Source: Oscillospiraceae bacterium | GTDB taxonomy: Bacteria; Bacillota_A; Clostridia; Oscillospirales; Oscillospiraceae | Direction: 5' to 3' | NCBI GenBank assembly: GCA_017459865.1 | Contig: JAFUCD010000018.1 | Span: forward strand, 1 to 28,429 | DNA: 28,429 nucleotides | Shown here: piece after piece, positions 22,790 to 28,429 of the stretch | How positions within the stretch are numbered: position 1 is the stretch's first letter | Layout: each line of letters starts with the position of its first letter | The notes under the pieces: generated by a model | What the model was told of the DNA's origin: nothing | The model's input: the letters and a program-made list of their open reading frames with translations, nothing else | Databases searched by the model: none | Translations under genes and position numbers: made by a program

Positions 22790-23641
22790 ATGAATCTTAC
22801 CAATCCCTCTGTCCTTCGCGCGCTCCTGGAGCCGCAGGGCTTTCGGTTTTCCAAGTCCATGGGGCAGAATTTTCTCATCGCGCCGTGGGTGCCGGAGCGC
22901 ATCGCCGGGGAGGCGGAGCTCGATGAGACCGTCGGCGTGCTCGAGGTGGGTCCCGGCGTGGGGTGTCTCACGCAGGAGCTGGCACGACGCGCCGGACGCG
23001 TCGTCGCGGTGGAGCTCGATGAGCGGCTGCGCCCGGTGCTTGCCGAGACGCTTTCCGAATGCCCGAACGCCGAGGTCGTGTTCGGCGATGTGCTCAAGCA
23101 GGATCTGCCCGCGCTCGTCGCGGAAAAGCTCGCGGGTCTTACGCCGGTCGTGTGCGCGAACCTGCCGTATAACGTCACGTCGCCGCTGCTGACGGCGTTC
23201 TTCGAGGCAGGGTGCTTTACCCGTCTCACCGTCATGGTGCAGAAGGAGGTGGCGCAGCGCCTGTGTGCCGCGCCCGGAACGGCGGACTACGGCGCGTTCA
23301 CGGTCTATACGCAGTGGCACGCCGAGCCGAAGATCCTCTTTGACGTGTCGCCCGGCTGCTTTCTGCCCGCGCCGAAGGTCACGAGCAGCGTCGTGCGGCT
23401 CAATGTGCGCACCGCGCCGCCCGTCGCCGTGCGGGATGAAAAGCGGCTGTTTCGCGTCGTGCGCGCTGCCTTTAACCAGCGCCGCAAGACGCTCGCAAAT
23501 GCGCTCTCATCGGGTCTGAACGGCTGTTCCAAAGAGCAGATCACCGCCGCGATCGCGGCGTGCGGTCTGGATGCGCGCGTGCGCGGGGAGGCGCTTTCGA
23601 TCGCGCAGTTTGCCGCCCTGTCGGACGCGCTGGAGGCGTGA
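22790..23641 (+). CDS. rsmA: 16S rRNA dimethyladenosine transferase RsmA (KsgA), 283 aa
   Basis: RsmA dimethylates A1518 and A1519 in 16S rRNA late in 30S assembly. The start is the ATG at 22790; the frame is open far upstream inside trmD but without similarity. FSKSMGQNFL (about residues 19-28) is the family N-terminus. The SAM motif is EVGPGVG (54-58 for GPGVG), followed by VVAVELDERL. The catalytic NLPY begins at N124, and the C-terminal part has FLPAPKVTSSVV and FNQRRKTLANAL. The ribosome site AAGGTG is weak, so translation may be coupled to trmD. mutY follows after 3 nt. Confidence 0.96.
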   Translation: MNLTNPSVLRALLEPQGFRFSKSMGQNFLIAPWVPERIAGEAELDETVGVLEVGPGVGCLTQELARRAGRVVAVELDERLRPVLAETLSECPNAEVVFGDVLKQDLPALVAEKLAGLTPVVCANLPYNVTSPLLTAFFEAGCFTRLTVMVQKEVAQRLCAAPGTADYGAFTVYTQWHAEPKILFDVSPGCFLPAPKVTSSVVRLNVRTAPPVAVRDEKRLFRVVRAAFNQRRKTLANALSSGLNGCSKEQITAAIAACGLDARVRGEALSIAQFAALSDALEA

Positions 23642-23644
23642 GCG

Positions 23645-24688
23645 ATGGATCGGCAAATCTTATCCAAGATCGTCGAGCCGCTGCTCCGATGGTTTGAGAC
23701 GAACCGGCGCGATCTGCCGTGGCGGCGCGACCGCGAGCCGTATCACGTCTGGCTCTCCGAGATCATGCTGCAGCAGACGCGCGTCGAGGCCGTGAGAGCT
23801 TATTACCTGCGCTTTCTGGACGCCGCGCCGGACGTGTTCGCGCTTGCCGCGCTGCCGGAGGATCGTCTGCTGAAGCTCTGGGAGGGATTGGGCTATTATA
23901 ATCGAGCCCGAAATCTCCAAAAATGCGCGAAGCTCCTCGCCGCGCGCGGCGGCACCTTTCCGAAAACGAAGGCGGAGCTGCTGCGGCTGCCCGGCATCGG
24001 GGATTATACCGCCGGGGCGATCGCCTCGATCTGCTTTGATGAGCCCGCCGCCGCGGTGGACGGCAACGTCCTGCGCGTCAGCGCACGGCTTCTGGATGAC
24101 GACCGTCCGGTCGACACGCCCGCGTATAAAAAGGAGCTCGACGCCGCGCTGTCTGCGGTCTATCCCGCGGGGCGCTGCGGCGACTTCACACAGGCGCTCA
24201 TGGAGATGGGCGCAACGGTGTGCGTGCCGAACGGCGCGCCGCACTGCGACGCCTGCCCGCTGCGCGACCTGTGCCGAGCCCGGCAGAACGGCACGATGCT
24301 GAAGCTGCCGGTCAAGCTGCCGAAGCGTTCGCGCAGGGCAGAGCAGCGCACGGTGTTCCTGCTGCGCTGCGGCGAGCTCATCGCGGTCGAAAAGCGTCCG
24401 GCGCGGGGGCTGCTCGCGGGGCTCTGGCAGTTGCCGAACGTGGAGCGGCTGCTGCGCGAGCGCGAGGTCGGCGCCTGGGCAACGGCGCAGGATCTCGGCG
24501 ATGCCGAGCTGCGGTCTGCGCGCGACGGGCGGCATATCTTCACGCATATCACTTGGCAGATGCGCTGCTATACGCTCTCCTGCACACACGCGGCGCCGCA
24601 GTTTACATGGGTCACACCCGAGCAGCTGCGCGGAACGGTCTCTCTTCCTACGGCATTTCGCCAGTTTTTGGACCTTGACGACCTGTGA
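23645..24688 (+). CDS. mutY: A/G-specific adenine glycosylase MutY, 347 aa
   Basis: MutY removes adenine mispaired with 8-oxoguanine. The catalytic Glu is E39 in VWLSEIMLQQTRV, the helix-hairpin-helix is LLRLPGIGDYTAGAIAS, and the catalytic Asp is D139 in VDGNVLRV. The iron-sulfur Cys cluster is CVPNGAPHCDACPLRDLC; the first gap is one residue longer than in E. coli, as I recall for other clostridial MutYs. A NUDIX-like C-terminal domain (RTVFLLRCGELIAVEKR, GLLAGLWQLPNVE) recognises 8-oxoG. Length is standard. It is the last gene of the block before the terminator at 24712. Confidence 0.96.
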   Translation: MDRQILSKIVEPLLRWFETNRRDLPWRRDREPYHVWLSEIMLQQTRVEAVRAYYLRFLDAAPDVFALAALPEDRLLKLWEGLGYYNRARNLQKCAKLLAARGGTFPKTKAELLRLPGIGDYTAGAIASICFDEPAAAVDGNVLRVSARLLDDDRPVDTPAYKKELDAALSAVYPAGRCGDFTQALMEMGATVCVPNGAPHCDACPLRDLCRARQNGTMLKLPVKLPKRSRRAEQRTVFLLRCGELIAVEKRPARGLLAGLWQLPNVERLLREREVGAWATAQDLGDAELRSARDGRHIFTHITWQMRCYTLSCTHAAPQFTWVTPEQLRGTVSLPTAFRQFLDLDDL

Positions 24689-24711
24689 ATTACTGTCAAA
24701 TCTACAAAAAT

Positions 24712-24751
24712 AGTGCGGGACACGATTTTTGGATTGTGCCCCGTACTTTTT
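24712..24751 (+). terminator. Terminator after mutY
   Basis: AGTGCGGG-CACGAT pairs with ATTGTG-CCCGTACT around TTTTGG and is followed by TTTTT. It closes the ylxM-to-mutY block. Confidence 0.85.
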
Positions 24752-24762
24752 CGATTTATACT
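24734..24762 (+). promoter_or_regulatory. Possible promoter of the aminotransferase gene, overlapping the terminator
   Basis: TTGTGC (24734-24739), a 17-bp spacer, TATACT (24757-24762). Just downstream, GGTAA-TG-TTACC (near 24771-24782) is a small palindrome at the expected start, possibly an operator. The leader would be about 75 nt. Confidence 0.45.
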
Positions 24763-24842
24763 GTTAACCGGGTAATGTTACCTGAGCGTAATTTGTTGTG
24801 GGAGGCAGGAGAGACGCCTCCTGTTAGAAAGGGGACCTGAGC

Positions 24843-26039
24843 ATGCAGCTCAAAATGTCAAAAAGAATCATGAAGCCCGATTTTCAGGGCGAGTTTACCG
24901 CGTCTATTCTCGCGGCTGCCGCGTCGCCGGACGTCATTTCGTTTGCCGGCGGTCTGCCGAACCCGGTCTCTTTCCCCATTGAGGCCATGGAGAAGGCGAC
25001 GGCGAAGGTGCTTGCCGAGCAGGGCGCGATCGCGCTGCAGTACAGCTCCACGCAGGGCTATCCGGCGCTGCGCGCGTGGATCGCCAAGCGCTATGAGACC
25101 ATGGGCGTCTATGGCGTCGAGGCGGACGATATCATTGTCACGAACGGCTCCCAGCAGGGACTGGATATGATCGGCGCCGCTATGATCGATCCCGGCGACA
25201 AGGTGCTCGTCGAGAACCCGAGCTATCTCGTCGCGCTGCAGTCGTTCCATCTCTACGACCCCGAGATCCTGCCTGTCACCATCAACCCGGACGGCATCGA
25301 CTGCGATGCGCTGGAGGCCACGATCAAGGCCAATCCCGAGGCGAAGATGATCTATGTCATTCCGAACTTCCAGAATCCGACCGGCCTGACCTATTCCAAG
25401 GCCGTGCGTGAGCGCGCCGCCGAGATCCTCAAGGCCTCGAACCTCCTCGTTCTGGAGGACAACCCCTACAGCGAGCTGCGCTTCTCCGGTGAGGCGGGCA
25501 ACAGCTTCGGCGCGTATCTCGGCGAGCAGTGCTGCATGTTCGGCACCTTCTCCAAGATCGTTTCCCCGGGCATGCGCATCGGCTGGATTTGCGTCCGCAA
25601 CAAGGCGCTGAAGGCGAAGCTGCTCAACTACAAGTCCACCGCCGACCTGCACACCAACATCTTCTGCCAGATGGTGCTCGCGCAGTATCTCGCGGACAAC
25701 GACCTCGACGCGCACATCGAAAAGACCAAGGCTCTCTATAAGCAGAAGGCTGAGACCATGATGGCTTGCATGCAGAAGTATCTGCCCGAGGGCGTCAAGT
25801 TCACGCCCACCGAGGGCGGCATGTTCCTCTGGGCGGAGCTGCCCGAGGGCATCACGGCCGTCGAGCTCTATCGCGCGGCGCTCGCCAAAGGCGTTGCGAT
25901 CTGCCCGGGCGACCCGTTCTATGAGATCGAACGCGACGTGCGCACCTTCCGCATCAACTACTCCAACAGCACCGACGAAGCCATCGAGACCGGCATGAGG
26001 ATCCTCGGCGAGACCTGCGCTGAGCTCATGCAGAAGTAA
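24843..26039 (+). CDS. PLP-dependent aminotransferase, class I/II (MocR/2-aminoadipate aminotransferase-like), 398 aa
   Basis: The fold-type I motifs are clear. There is an N-terminal substrate segment DVISFAGGLPNPVSFP and TNGSQQGLDMIGAAMIDPGD. The PLP-contacting Asn lies in PNFQNPTG, and LVLEDNPYSELRF holds the Asp and Tyr. The Schiff-base K238 lies in GTFSKIVSPGMRIGW. This pattern (FAGGLP, GSQQGLD, NPTG) is that of the LysN/ARO8-like group, which acts on 2-aminoadipate, branched-chain or aromatic amino acids; the true substrate cannot be read from the sequence. The start ATG has AGGGG 8 nt upstream. It is cytosolic and a single-gene unit. Confidence 0.93.
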   Translation: MQLKMSKRIMKPDFQGEFTASILAAAASPDVISFAGGLPNPVSFPIEAMEKATAKVLAEQGAIALQYSSTQGYPALRAWIAKRYETMGVYGVEADDIIVTNGSQQGLDMIGAAMIDPGDKVLVENPSYLVALQSFHLYDPEILPVTINPDGIDCDALEATIKANPEAKMIYVIPNFQNPTGLTYSKAVRERAAEILKASNLLVLEDNPYSELRFSGEAGNSFGAYLGEQCCMFGTFSKIVSPGMRIGWICVRNKALKAKLLNYKSTADLHTNIFCQMVLAQYLADNDLDAHIEKTKALYKQKAETMMACMQKYLPEGVKFTPTEGGMFLWAELPEGITAVELYRAALAKGVAICPGDPFYEIERDVRTFRINYSNSTDEAIETGMRILGETCAELMQK

Positions 26040-26051
26040 GCGCGAAGGAAT

Positions 26052-26095
26052 AAAAAATTTCCCGACACCGAAAAACCGGTGCCGGGAATTTTTTA
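26052..26095. terminator. Bidirectional terminator between convergent genes
   Basis: AAAAAATTTCCCG-CACCG pairs with CCGGTG-CGGGAATTTTTT. A-runs and T-runs flank the stem on both sides, so it can end both transcripts. The stop codon of the minus-strand SGNH gene (26095-26093) lies inside it. Confidence 0.88.
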
Positions 26096-27727
26096 TGCAG
26101 CTGCGTTTGCGGAAAGCATCAGATCGAACCGGTGCAGGATCGTGGCAAGCTCCGCGCGGGTGGCAAGGCCCTTCGGCGCGAGTGTGTCGGCGGTGCGTCC
26201 GGTGATCACGCCGGTCTGCACGGCCCAGACCATCGCGTTCACGGCGTATTTGCTCACAGAGGCGGCGTCCTTGTAGGCGCTCAGATCGCCGGTCACAGCG
26301 GGCTCACCGCAGTAGCGATAGAGCATCGTGACCATCTGCTCGCGCGTGATGTTGTCGTTGGGACCGAACTTGTAGGCGCTCAGACCCTTGACGATGTCGT
26401 TTTCGTATGCCCAGGTGACGGCGTCCTTCGCCCAATGCTTCTGGCAGTCGGAGAAGGGATTCGCGCCTCTGGGCGCGGGGCTGTCCTCCAGACGCCAGAG
26501 CACGGTCGCGAACTCCGCGCGCGTGGTGTTGCGCTGCGGGGCAAAGGTGTCGGCGCTCATGCCGGTCATGAGACCGTTTTCATAGCAGTATTTCACGTGG
26601 TCATAGAACCAGTTCGACGTGCTCACGTCCTTGAACGGGAGCGTGGAGGGCTGGTCATTTTCGGAGAGCACCGCAATGATCTTATCCGCGATATAGGCGT
26701 GGCCCTTCGCAGTCGGATGCGTGCCGTGCCGCAACCCCTCGATGAAGGGGGTGATTGAGCCCGCGCTGTCGATCAGCGGCGGCATCTCGTGCACCTCGGG
26801 GGCGGGCGCGTAGGCGAAGAGATATTCGTCCTTCTGCGAGCTCTGATCGCGGATATAGGCGTTCATCTGCTCAATGGAGAGACCCGCGAGCTGCCCGACC
26901 GGCAGCGTGCTGCTGCTCGTGAGCGTGACGTTCTGGAAGGGGTTATACATACCGACGGCAACGATCGTGGCGTCCGGATTGAGCCGGCGGATCGCGGAGA
27001 TCATCTTGTCCCAGTACTCCATGAAGATCTGCTGCCCCTCCTGCATGTACTGCACGAGCTCGGTGACATACTGGATCGTTCCGGTCATCTGCGTGATGGA
27101 GCTGAAATAGCTGCCCACGATCGGGAGCTTGCTCAGATTTTCGAACAGATTGTCGCTCTGCGGTTCCTCAGAACTGCCGTCCTCAGCGTGCGCCATCGCG
27201 TAGCGCCAGAAGGCATAGGTCAGCGTGTCGTTCGAGCCGCAGTTGACCGTGATGAGATCGGCGGCTGCGACGGACTGCTGCGTTTTCACGCGCACGCCCT
27301 CCAGCGCGGTGACCGCCGCGGCAGCGCCCTCCGGCGTCGTGAGATCGAGCTGATCGAAGCCCAGCTCCTCGGACAGGGCGGAGGTGAGGAAGTAGAACGT
27401 CAGGATGTCCAGCTCAGCCTCCGGGTCGAGCAGCCAGTTGATGTCGATGGCGCGGTTGCCGCAGTGCGCACAGTTGTTATACGTCGTGCAGCCGACCGCC
27501 TTGCCAACGAGATCCGGATAGCTGCCCGCAACACGGGTGCCGTCCAGCATTCGCGGCTCAGGGACCGGATAGGTGTCCAGACCATAGCCTGCAGCGACGC
27601 TGTCTCCCAACACGGTGTAGGTGTCAAAGTGCTTCACATTCGCGGCGGCGCCGCCGACGCTCAGAAGACTGACAAGCATGACCACCGCGAGCAGCAGCGT
27701 GATCAGGCGCGTTGCATGTTTGCGCAT
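26093..27727 (-). CDS. Exported SGNH/GDSL hydrolase with three C-terminal SLH domains, 544 aa
   Basis: The signal peptide (MRKHATRLITLLLAV to GGAAA) follows AAAGGAG with good spacing. The esterase domain (residues about 35-360) has block I YTVLGDS43VAAGYG, a Gly block (VGKAVGC region), block III NCGSNDT and block V HGTH337PTAKGH. The position three residues before H337, normally the catalytic Asp of DxxH, is His (H334, codon CAC). Three SLH domains follow at about 370-540 (FKDVSTSNWFYDHV, ITREQMVTMLYRY, TRAELATILHRF) and should hold the enzyme in the wall. Likely substrates are acyl or acetyl groups on wall polymers or exogenous esters; this is inference. A promoter and a shared terminator suggest a single-gene unit. 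The next gene upstream encodes near-identical SLH domains. Confidence 0.93.
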   Translation of the reverse strand: MRKHATRLITLLLAVVMLVSLLSVGGAAANVKHFDTYTVLGDSVAAGYGLDTYPVPEPRMLDGTRVAGSYPDLVGKAVGCTTYNNCAHCGNRAIDINWLLDPEAELDILTFYFLTSALSEELGFDQLDLTTPEGAAAAVTALEGVRVKTQQSVAAADLITVNCGSNDTLTYAFWRYAMAHAEDGSSEEPQSDNLFENLSKLPIVGSYFSSITQMTGTIQYVTELVQYMQEGQQIFMEYWDKMISAIRRLNPDATIVAVGMYNPFQNVTLTSSSTLPVGQLAGLSIEQMNAYIRDQSSQKDEYLFAYAPAPEVHEMPPLIDSAGSITPFIEGLRHGTHPTAKGHAYIADKIIAVLSENDQPSTLPFKDVSTSNWFYDHVKYCYENGLMTGMSADTFAPQRNTTRAEFATVLWRLEDSPAPRGANPFSDCQKHWAKDAVTWAYENDIVKGLSAYKFGPNDNITREQMVTMLYRYCGEPAVTGDLSAYKDAASVSKYAVNAMVWAVQTGVITGRTADTLAPKGLATRAELATILHRFDLMLSANAAA

Positions 27728-27790
27728 GTTTCATTCTCCTTTATGAAATCCGTTTTGAAAGCTGACATTTTTATGGGAATGTCTGTTTTC

Positions 27791-27819
27791 ATTCTAGCAT
27801 GAAGGCGCATGTTTGGAAA
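27791..27819 (-). promoter_or_regulatory. Probable promoter of the SGNH-SLH gene
   Basis: Minus strand TTTCCA (27819-27814), a 17-bp spacer, TAGAAT (27796-27791). The leader of about 55 nt holds a small hairpin (GACATT/AATGTC). Confidence 0.5.
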
Positions 27820-27889
27820 TAGCAGTTTTTGAATAGTTTTCATATTTTTTAAACAAAACGAACGCACGGTCAATTAGCGAACCGGAGAG

Positions 27890-27925
27890 AAAAATCCGCA
27901 GCGCATCGGATTGGTGCGCTGCGGA
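27890..27925 (-). terminator. Terminator of the partial SLH gene
   Basis: On the minus strand TCCGCAGCGCA pairs with TGCGCTGCGGA and is followed by TTTTT, 17 bases past the stop. Confidence 0.88.
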
Positions 27926-27942
27926 CCCTTGGGAAGGGGGGG

Positions 27943-28429
27943 TTATGTGAGATCCATTTCGTCGAAGCGGTGCAGGATCGTGGCGAGTTCGGCGCGGGTG
28001 GCCTCGCCCTTCGGGACGAGCGTGTTGGCGGTGCGTCCGGTGATCACGCCGTTCTGCGCGGCCCAGACCATCGCGTCCACGGCGTAGGTGCTCACGGAAG
28101 CGGCGTCCTTGTAGGCGCTCAGATCGCCGGTCACCTCAGGCTCACCGCAGAAGCGATAGAGCATGGAGACCAGCTGCTCGCGCGTGACGTTGGCGTTGGG
28201 ATCGAAGGCGGTCGCGGAGACGCCCTTGACGATCTCGTTTTCATACGCCCATGTGATGGCGTCCTTCGCCCAATGCGTGGCGCAGTCGGTGAACGGGTTC
28301 GTGCCGGTCACGTCGGGGGAGCCCGCCAGACGGTACAGGACCGTGGCAAACTCGGCGCGCGTGGTGTTGGCCTTGGGATCGAACATGGTCGCGCTCTTGC
28401 CCTGCATCAGACCGTTGTCAAAGCAATAC
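27943..28429 (-). CDS. C-terminal part of an SLH-domain protein (5' end outside the window)
   Basis: The frame is open to the right edge; an internal ATG at 28407 is not the start, because the SLH domain is already under way there (YCFDNGLMQGKSA). What is visible is most of three SLH domains: TTRAEFATVLYRLAG, FTDCATHWAKDAITWAYENEIVKG, VTREQLVSMLYRFCGEPE and a final TRAELATILHRFDEM. The catalytic or structural part lies beyond the window. The last 57 residues match the neighbouring SGNH-SLH protein at 49 positions by my count, and the DNA is also very alike, pointing to recent duplication or gene conversion. Confidence 0.93.
   Translation of the reverse strand, partial: YCFDNGLMQGKSATMFDPKANTTRAEFATVLYRLAGSPDVTGTNPFTDCATHWAKDAITWAYENEIVKGVSATAFDPNANVTREQLVSMLYRFCGEPEVTGDLSAYKDAASVSTYAVDAMVWAAQNGVITGRTANTLVPKGEATRAELATILHRFDEMDLT

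Noticed and set aside
24200..24290. Abnormal iron-sulfur motif in MutY
   Set aside because: The first Cys gap is one longer than in E. coli, but CVPNGAPHC-type spacing is, as far as I recall, normal in clostridial MutY.

Overview
The window looks like chromosome from a high-GC, low-spore-marker member of the Clostridia (Bacillota), most likely an Oscillospiraceae-type gut bacterium. The evidence is the large Bacillus/Clostridium-type SRP RNA next to dnaX, the ylxM-ffh-rpsP-khpA-rimM-trmD order, strong AGGAGG-type ribosome sites with occasional GTG/TTG starts, near-consensus sigma-A promoters with 17-bp spacers, and several S-layer-homology (SLH) surface proteins. Taxonomy is inferred from these features only.

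Layout. (1) Positions 1-2046: an AT-richer accessory stretch on the minus strand, directly downstream of a tRNA-Ser(GGA) gene. It holds three small orphan genes (one a DUF4304-like gene broken by a stop codon), separated by copies of one hairpin repeat, plus a three-unit 22-bp iteron. (2) 2257-3621: a degenerate ferritin-like protein gene divergent from rsmE. (3) 3620-9571, minus strand: an SLH/beta-lactamase-fold surface protein, ybaB, dnaX (apparent ACG start), a run of five hairpins, the SRP RNA, and an alpha/beta hydrolase. (4) 9572-10457: AT-rich intergenic DNA, a promoter, and a leader of about 550 nt full of hairpins. (5) 10458-18451, plus strand: a 1457-aa von Willebrand A surface protein, a 97-aa cysteine-containing peptide, and an SLH-anchored subtilase. 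(6) 18512-24688: the translation/SRP block ylxM, ffh, rpsP, khpA, rimM, trmD (fused to a GNAT acetyltransferase), rsmA, mutY. (7) 24734-26039: a PLP aminotransferase. (8) 26093 to the end, minus strand: an SGNH hydrolase with three SLH domains, and the 3' part of a second, closely related SLH protein.

How it fits together. The housekeeping genes serve co-translational protein export (SRP RNA, Ffh, YlxM), ribosome assembly and rRNA/tRNA modification (bS16, KhpA, RimM, TrmD, RsmA, RsmE) and DNA replication/repair (DnaX, YbaB, MutY). The rest is mostly an exported cell-envelope set: four SLH proteins carrying different enzymatic modules and one very large vWA protein. The least explained parts are the tRNA-linked gene-repeat array, the structured leader before the vWA gene, the 97-aa peptide between the vWA protein and the subtilase, and the TrmD-GNAT fusion.
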